Source: WRDF01 sp031552235
GTDB lineage: Bacteria > Bacteroidota > Bacteroidia > Bacteroidales > Rikenellaceae
Assembly: GCA_031552235.1 (NCBI GenBank)
Contig: JAVBMR010000020.1
Span: forward strand, 1-40,921
DNA: 40,921 bases
Direction: 5' to 3'
The notes below the pieces were generated by a model. It was given only the letters and a program-made list of their open reading frames with translations. It was not told the origin of the DNA and made no database searches. Position numbers and translations under genes: made by a program. How positions within the stretch are numbered: position 1 is the stretch's first letter; each line of letters begins with the position of its first letter. Below are positions 8,040-16,673 of this stretch, piece by piece.

Positions 8040-8693
8040 ATGGTAAAAGGGGTTATATTCGACATGGACGGCGTGCTGGTGGACAACAAGGAGGCGCACG
8101 TCGAGGCATTCGTGATTTTCTGCCGGCGCCACGGCACCGACATCGAGGGCGTCGACTTGAGCTGGATGTACGGCAAGGGCAACGACGAGATCATCCCGCG
8201 CCTGCTGCCGGAATCGGTCATAAAGGAGTGCGGCATCAAGGCGCTCAGCGACGAGAAAGAAGCGGTCTACCGCGATGTGTACGCGTCGACGATGAAACCC
8301 GTCCCGGGACTTGTCGAATTCCTCGAAGACCTCCGGGCCAACGACGTCAAAATCGCCGTAGGCTCGTCAGCCCCGGTTGAGAATGTGGATTTTGTGCTCG
8401 ACGGGCTGGGGATACGCGGATTCTTCTCGGCATTCGTCAACGGCGACATGGTCATCAGGGCGAAACCCGACCCGGCAATCTACCTGCTTTCGCTCGAAAA
8501 ACTGGGGCTTCCGGCCTCGGAATGCCTCGTCATGGAGGATTCTTTCGCCGGCATCGAGTCGGCCAACGGGGCGGCGGTAAAGGTAGTCGCGCTCGCCACC
8601 ACGAACACGGAAGAGGCGCTCTCGAAAGCGAAAGTGGAGATGATAGTCCCTGACTTCACACACCTCTCCTACCGGAAGATAGCGAACCTGTAA
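8040..8693 (+). CDS. HAD-superfamily hydrolase, beta-phosphoglucomutase-like
   Basis: A 217-aa cytosolic HAD subfamily I enzyme. Motif I is FDMDGVLVD (residues 7-15) with nucleophile Asp8 and acid/base Asp10. An alpha-helical cap occupies about residues 16-80. Motif II is VGSSAP, motif III is the Lys in RAKPDPAIYL, and motif IV is VMEDSFAGIESA. The KPDPxxYL and EDSxxGIxAA patterns are those of the beta-phosphoglucomutase/phosphatase branch (YcjU, YniC). It probably acts on a sugar phosphate; mutase versus phosphatase cannot be decided. It is a single gene between a repeat-filled spacer and a convergent terminator. Confidence 0.85.
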   Translation: MVKGVIFDMDGVLVDNKEAHVEAFVIFCRRHGTDIEGVDLSWMYGKGNDEIIPRLLPESVIKECGIKALSDEKEAVYRDVYASTMKPVPGLVEFLEDLRANDVKIAVGSSAPVENVDFVLDGLGIRGFFSAFVNGDMVIRAKPDPAIYLLSLEKLGLPASECLVMEDSFAGIESANGAAVKVVALATTNTEEALSKAKVEMIVPDFTHLSYRKIANL

Positions 8694-8718
8694 TCCCATA
8701 TGCCCGGAAGAGCAGCCA

Positions 8719-8763
8719 GTAAAACGACATCGGGCCGGAATTTCCGGCCCGATGTCGTTTTAC
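8719..8763. terminator. Bidirectional terminator between convergent genes
   Basis: A perfect 21-bp inverted repeat (8719-8739 and 8743-8763) has a 3-nt loop, a GC-rich centre (CGGGCCGGA) and outer AAAAC/GTTTT ends. It serves the HAD gene on plus and the LysM gene on minus, whose stop lies just 2 nt away. Confidence 0.9.
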
Positions 8764-8764
8764 G

Positions 8765-10615
8765 CTATTTCACGGTTATCGTGAAGTCATTGCCGTAGCA
8801 CACCAGCCCCCATTCCATGTTGCGGTATGTTCCGCCCATAGCCTTCTGGGTAAACCTGTAAGGCATTTGCAGCAGCGTTTGGCGCGATCCGTTGACCTTG
8901 TCGGCAAACGTCCAGCCCTCGGTCCTGACCGCACCTACGAATAATTTCACGGCGTCATATCCCCTGTAGGCATACGGCGTGGGCAGCGTCCCGAACGCGC
9001 TCACGAACCTGCGGTCGAAGTCGGCAACACGCGCGTCGCCCCTGTCGAAATGGTACATCGAGGGGAAACACACCTGGAGCTTGAAGAACAGCGACTTGTC
9101 GGCCTTGTCGCCGAACCTGCTCCAGCCAGCCCCGGCGAGTACCGTGATATTTCCCGACATCTGGCTCCGCGCCACAAGGTTCGACTGCACCGAACTTATC
9201 GCCGCAAGTATCTGGTCTGCCACGAGTTCGTTAGTACACGAGATCACTATCAGGTTATTCGCACCAGGGTCGATCAGGCTTCCGAACACGCCCTTCTCCA
9301 TCCTGAGGGTGGCGCTGTAATCCACTTGCCTGCACCCGGTCGGGAGCAGCGGCTTAACGGCCTGTTCGAATTCGAGGTCACGGTTCGCCGTTGTCACGAA
9401 GATCACTTTCTTATCGGGCGTGAAGAACTGCTTCATCTTTTCGTACTTGGCCGAGGGGTCGGGCGACATCTGGTAAAGCACCGGGCTTTGCGTCTTTTCG
9501 AGCGTAGCGAGCGGCGACACTATCACAGCCCTGTTCTCCTGGGCGTAATCCAGCGCCGGACGTATATTTTCCTCATACACAGGCCCTATTATGATGTCTG
9601 GCTGTCCGAAGTCGGACGAACCGACTATGCCCTGCACGGCATCGGTGGAGCGTGCCGAATTATACAGCGACACTTTTGTAGCTATCCCCTGGCTTTTCAG
9701 GTCTTCCAGTCCGAGCAGCGCCCCCTGGTAGAATTCAAGGAAGTTATGTCCGGCGGTCTGCTCGCCCTCCAGCGGCAACAGCATGGCGATCTCGACAGGC
9801 TTCGAACCGGGAAAATCCCTGACCGTCAGCGTCATCCTGCGAATAGAGTCACGGGCCGCGCGATCGGCTTCAGGATCGAAAACGTCGGGTGATCCGGGTG
9901 TACCCGGGTCTGCCGCCGCGCTTTTGCGCCGTACCTTTATAAGCGCCCCGGCCTTCAGGCCGTCCTTCATATTATTAAGGTCTATGAGCGACTGCTCCGT
10001 TACCCCGTAAAAGCGGCTGAGCGAATAGAGGGCCTCGCCGGGCTGCACAAGATGATACTCGTAATCGTCAGACACACTGTTGATTGCCTCCTTGTATTCC
10101 TCCATCTGGTTGGCTATCTCTGCCGGCGTAGCGTCGCCGACGCTCTTTTTGCGTATATTTATCTTCTGACCTATCGAAAGGTGCGCGGGGTCGAGGCCTT
10201 CGTTGTCCTCGATAAGCGTACTTAGTGGTATTTCATACCTGCGCGATATAGCGGACAGAGTTTCGCCCTGCGATACCGTATGGACATCGAACGTACGGGC
10301 TTGCTTGCGTTTGCTCATCTTGTCAAGCTCCTTGTTTACCAGCGGGATTTTGACAACATGCCCCTCCTGCAGTCCGTCGACAACGTGCGGGTTGTTTTCC
10401 GTAATGGCTGTGATGGGCACCTCGTAAAGTTGCGAGAGCGAATAGAAAGTTTCGCTTTGGGCCACCGTATGCACATAGTAGCTCTCCCCGTCTATCGTAA
10501 CGACGCTCGACGATTTTTCGCCTCTGGCTCGTGTCTGCGCCTGGAAAAGCTGCGCGCTGCACACCGAAGCGCTCACAGCCAGCACGGATAATATCGTAAG
10601 CAGGTATCTTCTCAT
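8765..10615 (-). CDS. LysM-repeat protein with periplasmic-binding-protein fold domain
   Basis: A 616-aa exported protein. Residues 1-22 are a signal peptide ending near VCSA-Q. Three LysM modules follow at about 45-92 (YYVHTVAQSETFYSLSQLY), 108-152 (FDVHTVSQGETLSAISRRY) and 186-230 (YHLVQPGEALYSLSRFYG), predicted to bind peptidoglycan glycan. After a linker, residues about 270-616 resemble the type I periplasmic-binding fold of LpoA/YraM or branched-chain amino-acid receptors (VEIAMLLPLEGEQ, IIGPVYEENIRPALDYAQENRAV). A periplasmic wall-associated role, perhaps regulating peptidoglycan synthesis, is inferred. It is the last gene of the dnaN cluster, 31 nt after the exonuclease. Confidence 0.8.
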   Translation of the reverse strand: MRRYLLTILSVLAVSASVCSAQLFQAQTRARGEKSSSVVTIDGESYYVHTVAQSETFYSLSQLYEVPITAITENNPHVVDGLQEGHVVKIPLVNKELDKMSKRKQARTFDVHTVSQGETLSAISRRYEIPLSTLIEDNEGLDPAHLSIGQKINIRKKSVGDATPAEIANQMEEYKEAINSVSDDYEYHLVQPGEALYSLSRFYGVTEQSLIDLNNMKDGLKAGALIKVRRKSAAADPGTPGSPDVFDPEADRAARDSIRRMTLTVRDFPGSKPVEIAMLLPLEGEQTAGHNFLEFYQGALLGLEDLKSQGIATKVSLYNSARSTDAVQGIVGSSDFGQPDIIIGPVYEENIRPALDYAQENRAVIVSPLATLEKTQSPVLYQMSPDPSAKYEKMKQFFTPDKKVIFVTTANRDLEFEQAVKPLLPTGCRQVDYSATLRMEKGVFGSLIDPGANNLIVISCTNELVADQILAAISSVQSNLVARSQMSGNITVLAGAGWSRFGDKADKSLFFKLQVCFPSMYHFDRGDARVADFDRRFVSAFGTLPTPYAYRGYDAVKLFVGAVRTEGWTFADKVNGSRQTLLQMPYRFTQKAMGGTYRNMEWGLVCYGNDFTITVK

Positions 10616-10646
10616 CTGGGTCTTTATTATTTCTTTAATATAGCGC

Positions 10647-11423
10647 CTATTTCTTTAGCGCGCCCTCGCGCAGGCGTATTTCAGTAATGACTTTTTTGGT
10701 GTATGCCGGGAAATCGCCGTTCATCATCCACGAGTAGTAACTCGGCTCCTCGCGGAAAACATCGGCCACCGGGCGGCCCTTATGCTTGCCGAAACTGAAG
10801 CATTCCACGCCTTTATCGTCGTACACTATGCGGCCGGCAAAATCGACGTTGCTGTCCCGCTGCGAAAACTCGGCGAGGAAGTCAACATCATTCTGCAAAT
10901 CTTCAGGATAACGATCCAATTGCGATTTTAGTACTTCGTACGTTGCGATTGTGTCGGCCTCCGCCGAGTGTGCATCCACCAACTCCTTGCCGCAGTAGAA
11001 CTTATATGCCGCAACGAGTGTCCTCTGCTCCATACGGTGGAATATGTTCTGCACGTCGACGAATTTGCGTTTCTTGAGGTTTATATCGACGCCGGCCCTG
11101 AGGAATTCCTCGGCCAGCACGGGAATATCGAACTTGTTCGAGTTATACCCCGCAAAGTCGGCGCCCTCGACCCACGCGGCAAGCGATTTGGCCACTTCCC
11201 TGAATTTGGGGCAGTCCTTCACGTCCTCGTCGCTTATGCCATGCACGGCCGTAGCCCCGGCAGGTATCGGCATTTCGGGGTTTATCCTGCGCGTTTTGAT
11301 CTCCTCCCTGCCGTCGGGATGCACCTTGACCATGGATATTTCCACGATGCGGTCTACCGCCGGATCGACCCCTGTGGTTTCGAGGTCGATGAAGATCATC
11401 GGATTTTTGAGCTTGAGTTCCAT
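10647..11423 (-). CDS. DEDDh 3'-5' exonuclease (PolIII epsilon/ExoX-like)
   Basis: A 258-aa protein from the ATG at 11423; an 11-residue TTG extension is rejected. The three exonuclease motifs are present: ExoI FIDLETTG with Asp13 and Glu15, ExoII AGYNSNKFD, and ExoIIIe HSAEADT. A C-terminal FGKHKGRPVADV...YYSWM segment matches the ExoX-like C-terminal domain (related to DUF3820). It probably acts as a proofreading or repair nuclease. Its position two genes after dnaN fits a replication role, though a separate proofreading domain in the polymerase cannot be excluded. Confidence 0.9.
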   Translation of the reverse strand: MELKLKNPMIFIDLETTGVDPAVDRIVEISMVKVHPDGREEIKTRRINPEMPIPAGATAVHGISDEDVKDCPKFREVAKSLAAWVEGADFAGYNSNKFDIPVLAEEFLRAGVDINLKKRKFVDVQNIFHRMEQRTLVAAYKFYCGKELVDAHSAEADTIATYEVLKSQLDRYPEDLQNDVDFLAEFSQRDSNVDFAGRIVYDDKGVECFSFGKHKGRPVADVFREEPSYYSWMMNGDFPAYTKKVITEIRLREGALKK

Positions 11424-11429
11424 ATTTAC

Positions 11430-11466
11430 AAACAAAACCGTCCGCAGACAAAGCAAGACGGTTTTT
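11430..11466 (-). terminator. Hairpin between the lipoprotein and exonuclease genes
   Basis: AAAACCGTC (11434-11442) pairs with GACGGTTTT (11457-11465). Both flanks are T-rich in their respective orientations. It may terminate or attenuate the dnaN-lipoprotein transcript before the exonuclease gene. Confidence 0.6.
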
Positions 11467-11485
11467 TAAAGGTTAAATTCTCGGG

Positions 11486-12097
11486 TTACTTTTTCGTTAC
11501 CGTGACCTTGACGTCTTTCGAGTTTCCGAGCGTCGCGAGTTCACCCTCATTAAGCGCGAAGCTCACGAGCGTATATTTCCTCGACCCGTCCACAACCATT
11601 TCGGTTTCTTTGGTCATCAGCACTTTTTCGTCCTGCCCCCTGAACTCGAACCTGGATTCGTAGGTCGCCTCTTCGAGGATTATGAAATAGGCGTCGATAA
11701 CGGCTTTCGACTTGATCTTGCCGAAGAAATCGAGGTTCACGCCCTCCGTCAGGTCAGTGACGCAAGGTATCGCGTCATAATACTCTGCCGTAACGCCCTT
11801 GTCGATGCCTTCCACTCCCTGCACGAGCGTACGCCCGGCAACCTGCGCCACTTTTTCGGCGTGTTCGTTCAGCTGCCTGTCTAAGCTGCGGCCCGCGCCC
11901 TCGGCAACCGTACCCAGCGCGTCGGCGGCCTGTTCGGCAACCACGTCTCCATGTTCGTTAAGCGCCTCGGCAACGCCTTCCACGGCGCTGAGACCCACAT
12001 TCGTGGCCTTCTTGGCCATTTTCTTAACGCATCCCTCGCACGAGGTAAGGCAGAGTGCCGATATAAGCACGACTGCGATATAGGTTATTTTTTTCAT
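11486..12097 (-). CDS. Small lipoprotein of unknown function
   Basis: A 203-aa predicted lipoprotein with lipobox CLTSC (Cys20) after a hydrophobic segment. Residues about 25-105 are helical and Ala/Val/Glu-rich with a repeating AxxxVAE-like pattern, probably amphipathic or coiled coil. The C-terminal part (110-203) looks beta-rich and ends VKVTVTKK. I do not recognise a family. It lies 35 nt after dnaN without a terminator, so it is probably cotranscribed with it. That is an unexpected neighbour for an envelope protein. Confidence 0.7.
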   Translation of the reverse strand: MKKITYIAVVLISALCLTSCEGCVKKMAKKATNVGLSAVEGVAEALNEHGDVVAEQAADALGTVAEGAGRSLDRQLNEHAEKVAQVAGRTLVQGVEGIDKGVTAEYYDAIPCVTDLTEGVNLDFFGKIKSKAVIDAYFIILEEATYESRFEFRGQDEKVLMTKETEMVVDGSRKYTLVSFALNEGELATLGNSKDVKVTVTKK

Positions 12098-12132
12098 AAT
12101 ATTTTAAGTCGGGTTAGTTGTTTTAATCTTAA

Positions 12133-13260
12133 TTAAGCGTTTATCATCATCGGCATGAGGAGCATCAGCACTTCGCTTGCCTGCTTGTCGTCGTAAACGG
12201 GTTTGTAAACTCCTGCGCGCGTAGAGTCCGCCAGCTCGATGAGGATGCTGGGAGTTTCGAGGTTGCTGAGTATTTCGATAAGGAACGTCGACTTGAACCC
12301 GATGGCTATCGGGGCACCTTCGTAGCTGCACGCAAGAGTTTCGTGCGCCGAAACCGAAAAGTCGAGGTCCTGTGCCGTGAGCTTGATCTTGTTAGGGCTG
12401 ATGTCGAACTTGATGAGGTTCGTCGACTGGTTCGAGCAAACCGCCACGCGCTTAACGCCGTTCAGAAGCTCCACCCTGTCGGCCATGACCTTATTTGGGT
12501 TGGCGGTGGGTATCACTGCGTTGTAATTCGGATAGTTGCCCTCTATCTGGCGGCAGATGAGCGTTGCGTTCGTGAGCGAGAACACCACGTTCTTGGCGTC
12601 GAATTGAACCTTTATGTTGTCGTTTTCTTTCGGAAGGACACTGCGAAGCAGGTTCACCGGCTTTTTGGGCAGGATGAAAGCGGCTTCGTCCCTAACGCCG
12701 GCAGTTTCCGACGCCACTCTCACGAGCTTGTGGGCGTCCGTAGCGACAAAAGTAGTCACCCCTGGCTTCATATCGACGTAAACGCCGTTCATTACCGGAC
12801 GGAGTTCGTCGTCGGCGGTGGCGAATATAGTCTTGTTGATGCCGTTCAGAAGTACGTCCGGGTCGAATTCCAGTTCGCGCGAGTCGGCACTCATCTCGGG
12901 GAGGGAGGGATAGCTCATGCCCGAAGTCCCCGGAATGTTCAGCGAACCGGTCTTCCAGCTCACGGTTATTTCCCATGTCGATTCGTTGGCCTCTATCGTA
13001 AGCGGCTGTTCCGAGAATTCCTTCAGCAGGTCGAGCATCAGCTTGACCGGAGCGGCGATAACGCCCTCTTTTTCAATATTATCCACAGGCAACATGGCCG
13101 TCAGCGTGGTTTCAAGGTCGGACGCGGTCACTTTAAGATTGCCGTCCTTAGCCTCCAGAAGGAAATAATCGAGGATAGGAAGGGTGTTTTTGCTGCTTAC
13201 CACCTTGCCCGTGGTCTGAAGTACCGAAAGTAAAGCCGAACTTGAAATAACAAACTTCAT
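12133..13260 (-). CDS. dnaN: DNA polymerase III beta subunit (sliding clamp)
   Basis: A 375-aa clamp protein, normal for Bacteroidetes. It opens MKFVISSSALLSVLQTTGKVVSSKNTLPIL, the standard first strand/helix of DnaN domain 1. Domain 2 includes GTSGMSYPSLPE, and domain 3 ends in MLMPMMINA, equivalent to the conserved MPMRL tail near the peptide-binding pocket. It forms a ring dimer that tethers polymerase III and repair proteins to DNA. The start is the ATG at 13260. It heads a minus-strand cluster with a lipoprotein, a DEDDh exonuclease and a LysM protein. Confidence 0.97.
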   Translation of the reverse strand: MKFVISSSALLSVLQTTGKVVSSKNTLPILDYFLLEAKDGNLKVTASDLETTLTAMLPVDNIEKEGVIAAPVKLMLDLLKEFSEQPLTIEANESTWEITVSWKTGSLNIPGTSGMSYPSLPEMSADSRELEFDPDVLLNGINKTIFATADDELRPVMNGVYVDMKPGVTTFVATDAHKLVRVASETAGVRDEAAFILPKKPVNLLRSVLPKENDNIKVQFDAKNVVFSLTNATLICRQIEGNYPNYNAVIPTANPNKVMADRVELLNGVKRVAVCSNQSTNLIKFDISPNKIKLTAQDLDFSVSAHETLACSYEGAPIAIGFKSTFLIEILSNLETPSILIELADSTRAGVYKPVYDDKQASEVLMLLMPMMINA

Positions 13261-13331
13261 ATGTTTAATTTTTAAATGTTTACATATTCAATATGGCTCA
13301 TGCCCAATCGCAAAATCCACCACATACAGGT

Positions 13332-13339
13332 CAAAGATA
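13332..13339 (-). promoter_or_regulatory. -7 element for dnaN
   Basis: The minus strand reads TATCTTTG (TAnnTTTG), with a TTG 22 nt further upstream at 13362-13364, inside the end of the phosphorylase gene. It would give a leader of about 65 nt. Confidence 0.45.
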
Positions 13340-13343
13340 ACGA

Positions 13344-14225
13344 TTAATCCCGAACCGCCGCCAACTTATCAAGCGACATTTTTATCATTTTATCAACAAA
13401 AGGCTTATAATCCGTATTCATGCCTTTATCGACCCTTTGGGCGATTATGGTGCAGATTGTGGCGGCACGGTGGCCCATCAGCCGGGCCAGTCCCGCGAGG
13501 GCGGAACCTTCCATTTCGAAGTTGGTGATCCTGCGGCCGTTATATGCGAATGATTCGATCTTCGCGTTAAGTCCCGAATCCGCTGGCTCTAACCGAACCC
13601 AGCGGCCCTGCGGGGCGTAGAAGCCCGGCGCGGAAATGGTCACGCCCTCGGTCGTGGTGTCGGAGAAAAGCTCGCGCAGCCCCTCATCGGCATCGACAAA
13701 ATATGGCTTCGGCAGCAGCCCTCCCCACCCCGCATGCTCCATAAAAGCCTGTTCCATAGCGAGATCGCACACCTCATTACGCCCCTTGTAGAAATTCAGC
13801 AGTCCGTCGAACCCCACCGAAGTGCGGGAAAAGACGAACTCGCCGATCTCGATATCGGGCTGCAAAGCCCCGGACGTCCCGAGGCGCAACAGGGTCAGGC
13901 TCGTTTTCTGCTCGCGCTCTGTCCGGCTCTCGAAATCCACATTGAAAAGCGCATCCAGTTCCGTCACGACTATGTCGATGTTGTCCGTCCCTATGCCTGT
14001 CGACAGCACGGTCACCCACTTACCCTTGTAACTCCCTGTTACAGAGACAAATTCACGGTTTGCCGAACGGGTTTCGACCACGTCGAAATATGACGCGACG
14101 GCCTCTACTCGGCCGGGGTCGCCGACCAGGATAATCGTTTCGGCGACCTGTCCGGGTTTCAGATGGAGGTGGAAAATCGAGCCGTCGCTGTTAATGATCA
14201 GCTCCGACGGGGCTATCTTTCTCAT
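13344..14225 (-). CDS. udp: Nucleoside phosphorylase (uridine phosphorylase-like)
   Basis: A 293-aa member of the PNP/UDP phosphorylase family, which cleaves nucleosides with phosphate to base plus ribose-1-phosphate. It is started at the ATG at 14225 (MRKIAPSEL); an upstream non-ATG extension is rejected. Visible motifs are the phosphate loop VGDPGRVEAVASYFD, the strand RLGTSGALQPDIEIGEFVFS and the ribose/base region ITNFEMEGSALAGLARLMGH. The ME-G of NFEMEG is the nucleoside-phosphorylase signature. Uridine is the likely substrate by overall resemblance, not proven. It is divergent from glmM over an 82-nt spacer. Confidence 0.85.
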   Translation of the reverse strand: MRKIAPSELIINSDGSIFHLHLKPGQVAETIILVGDPGRVEAVASYFDVVETRSANREFVSVTGSYKGKWVTVLSTGIGTDNIDIVVTELDALFNVDFESRTEREQKTSLTLLRLGTSGALQPDIEIGEFVFSRTSVGFDGLLNFYKGRNEVCDLAMEQAFMEHAGWGGLLPKPYFVDADEGLRELFSDTTTEGVTISAPGFYAPQGRWVRLEPADSGLNAKIESFAYNGRRITNFEMEGSALAGLARLMGHRAATICTIIAQRVDKGMNTDYKPFVDKMIKMSLDKLAAVRD

Positions 14226-14248
14226 GGTGCGGATTTTTGCTTTTTCAC

Positions 14249-14279
14249 TTTGGATATTGCCATAAAAGTAAGTACTTTG
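14249..14279 (+). promoter_or_regulatory. Probable promoter of glmM
   Basis: TTTG (14249-14252) and a second TTTG (14276-14279) within TACTTTG are separated by 23 nt, exactly the spacing of the two TTTG blocks in the Bacteroidetes consensus. The TA is shifted by one base. Confidence 0.5.
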
Positions 14280-14307
14280 CACGATATTTTAAGAAAAAAC
14301 AGCAAAA

Positions 14308-15690
14308 ATGACACTCATAAAATCCATTTCGGGCATACGCGGCACGATAGGCGGCCCCGAGGGCGAAAACCTCACCCCTCCCGACATCCTCCGCTTCGCA
14401 TCGGCATACGCGGCCTGGCTCGACAAACAGACTGGCGGCAAGCGGGCGAAAGTGGTCATAGGGCGCGACGCGCGTATCTCGGGCGAGATGGTCAACAGCA
14501 TCATCGAAGGCACACTCCTGGGCTGCGGGGTCGACGTGATAAACGTGGGGCTTTGCACTACGCCTGGCGTCGAGATGGCGGTGACGCACCACGGTGCCGA
14601 CGGCGGGATAATCATCACGGCCAGCCACAACCCCCGCCAATGGAACGCCCTGAAAATGCTCAACTCGAAAGGCGAATTCCTCAGCGCCGAGGCAGGGAAA
14701 GAGATCCTCGAAACGGCCGCAAGGACAGATATGGAATACCCGGGCGTGGACGGCATAGGGAAAGTTCTGAGCCGCGAACCGTTTGACAACCAGCATATAA
14801 GAAACGTTCTATCGTTGCCGCCGGTCGATATAGACGCTATTAAAAAGCGTAAATTCAAGGTGGTGGTCGACGCCGTGAATTCTGTGGGCGGCATCGTCAT
14901 CCCCAGGCTTTTGGCTGAATTAGGGGTCGAAACGACATGCATCAACTGCGTGGCGAACGGCGAGTTCGCCCACAACCCGGAACCGCTCCCTGAAAACCTC
15001 ACCGAGATATCCGCCGCGGTCGTGGCGCAGGGCGCCGATCTCGGAATTGTTGTCGACCCAGACGTAGACCGCCTCGCGTTCGTCAACGAGGACGGCTCGA
15101 TGTTCGGCGAGGAATACACGCTCGTCGCCGTGGCGGATTATGTGCTTTCAAAAACGCCCGGCAACACCGTGTCGAACCTCAGCTCGACCCGCGCGCTGAA
15201 AGACGTCACCGAGCGTCATGGAGGCGCATATGCCGCCGCCGCTGTCGGCGAGGTGAACGTGGTCGCAAAGATGAAGGAAACCAACGCAATAATAGGCGGC
15301 GAAGGCAACGGCGGCGTCATCTACCCTGCCTCGCATTACGGCCGCGACGCGCTCGTGGGCGTCGCCCTGTTCCTGACCCATCTGGCCAAAACAGGCAAGA
15401 CCATGACGCAACTGCGCGCCACTTATCCGGAATACTACATCTCGAAAAACCGCATAGACCTGACGCCGGATATCGACGTGGATGGCATTCTTGCGCGCGT
15501 AAAGGAAAAATACCGCAGCGAGCGTGTGAACGACATCGACGGCGTGAAGATAGACTTCGCCGACGGCTGGGTCCACCTGCGCAAATCGAACACCGAACCC
15601 ATTATCCGCATATACAGCGAAAACCGCGACAAAGCCTCGGCCGACGCGCTCGCCGGGCAGATAGTCGCCGACATAAAAGCGATGGTTTAG
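14308..15690 (+). CDS. glmM: Phosphoglucosamine mutase (Bacteroidales type)
   Basis: Interconverts glucosamine-6-phosphate and glucosamine-1-phosphate for UDP-GlcNAc and cell-wall synthesis. It is 460 aa, the usual length. The active phosphoserine loop is GGIIITASHNP with Ser106. The metal loop is DPDVDRLAF, the sugar-specificity loop GGEGNGGVIYP, and the C-terminal phosphate-binding site RKSNTEPIIRIYSE. The start is the ATG at 14308 after an A-rich leader. It is monocistronic with its own promoter and terminator. The DPDVDR form is shared with phosphomannomutases, but the whole-length pattern fits Bacteroidales GlmM. Confidence 0.93.
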   Translation: MTLIKSISGIRGTIGGPEGENLTPPDILRFASAYAAWLDKQTGGKRAKVVIGRDARISGEMVNSIIEGTLLGCGVDVINVGLCTTPGVEMAVTHHGADGGIIITASHNPRQWNALKMLNSKGEFLSAEAGKEILETAARTDMEYPGVDGIGKVLSREPFDNQHIRNVLSLPPVDIDAIKKRKFKVVVDAVNSVGGIVIPRLLAELGVETTCINCVANGEFAHNPEPLPENLTEISAAVVAQGADLGIVVDPDVDRLAFVNEDGSMFGEEYTLVAVADYVLSKTPGNTVSNLSSTRALKDVTERHGGAYAAAAVGEVNVVAKMKETNAIIGGEGNGGVIYPASHYGRDALVGVALFLTHLAKTGKTMTQLRATYPEYYISKNRIDLTPDIDVDGILARVKEKYRSERVNDIDGVKIDFADGWVHLRKSNTEPIIRIYSENRDKASADALAGQIVADIKAMV

Positions 15691-15774
15691 GGCATTGCAG
15701 ATGGCCGCTTTGAGCGGACGGCCAATGGCATCCGCCTACGAAAGTCGCGCAAAACGCGGAAAAATTTACACATA

Positions 15775-15812
15775 AATCGAGGCCGGAGCATCCGGCCTCG
15801 ATTATTTTAACG
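15775..15812 (+). terminator. Terminator after glmM
   Basis: AATCGAGGCCGGA (15775-15787) pairs perfectly with TCCGGCCTCGATT (15791-15803) over a 3-nt loop, followed by ATTTTAA. It may also serve the convergent aminotransferase gene. Confidence 0.85.
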
Positions 15813-15847
15813 GGTCATCCAGTTCAATATCGTAATTATCCTATACG

Positions 15848-16669
15848 TTACAGCATCCCGCCGGTGATGGTGCGCATCTGCTCGGCTATCTTGCCTGCGG
15901 TGGAGTGGGAATAGATATGCCCCTCACATTCGCGGATGCTTGTTGTCCCTGCCGTCGTTACGGCGAAAAGTTCGCGGAACTCGCCGAGCTGTGCGTGCGC
16001 GACGGGTATTTCCGTCACTTCGAACCCCGACATTTCCGCCGCGGCGATACCCAGCCGCCTTTCGACGCTGTCGCATGCACCGTCCCCGACCGGTGTCGTG
16101 AAAACGGTGTTCTCCGCGACGGCGAACAGGGGGTTCTCTCCGACGCCATACAGCACCCCTTCGCGGGTTTCGGCAATGGCGCATCCGGCGTTTTTGCGTG
16201 CCGCGTAGGCCGCCGCGTATGTGTTGGCGGCGAGCGAAACGGCGGTTTTGAAGTGCGGGAAAGGGTATTCGTAAGGCAAAACAATGGCGTTTTCGGCTTT
16301 ATGCCAGAGTGTGTATCCTTTGTAAAGCAGCAGTTTCTCGCAACTGAGAATCCTTACCGGTTCGCCGCCGTGTTCGGCGGGAAACACGTAAACGGCCACC
16401 TGGCCACTGCCTGCCGGATACCTGTTAACTTCCGACAGCAGGGCGACTTCTTTCTCCAGCAGTGCCGCCGTGATGCCGCACCGGCCGCCGTATAGGGTCG
16501 AATATGCGGTTCCTAACAGCTCGGCGTGGACTGCGGCGTGCAGGGGTTTGTGCGCCGAAACGTGCATTTTCTGGTAGACAAAATTGGCCGCGGACATGTA
16601 ATCCGGCGACAGACCGATCTCCCCGGGCCTAACGGGTTTCCCGTCACAGATTACCAAGTCGCCTTTCAT
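15848..16669 (-). CDS. Class-IV aminotransferase-like protein (divergent)
   Basis: A 273-aa protein from the ATG at 16669, 4 nt after the rhomboid stop; a TTG start 15 nt upstream is rejected. The pattern FKTAVSLAANTYAAAYAARK (Lys as PLP candidate), then GENPLFAVAENTVFTTP and GDGACDSVERRLGIAAAEMSGFEVTEIPV, follows the order of fold-type IV PLP enzymes (BCAT, D-amino-acid transaminase, aminodeoxychorismate lyase). The usual EGxxxNxF and GITR motifs are altered to VGENPLF and CDSVER, so activity and substrate are uncertain. It is the last gene of the holA-rhomboid unit. Confidence 0.65.
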   Translation of the reverse strand: MKGDLVICDGKPVRPGEIGLSPDYMSAANFVYQKMHVSAHKPLHAAVHAELLGTAYSTLYGGRCGITAALLEKEVALLSEVNRYPAGSGQVAVYVFPAEHGGEPVRILSCEKLLLYKGYTLWHKAENAIVLPYEYPFPHFKTAVSLAANTYAAAYAARKNAGCAIAETREGVLYGVGENPLFAVAENTVFTTPVGDGACDSVERRLGIAAAEMSGFEVTEIPVAHAQLGEFRELFAVTTAGTTSIRECEGHIYSHSTAGKIAEQMRTITGGML

Positions 16670-16673
16670 GCCG

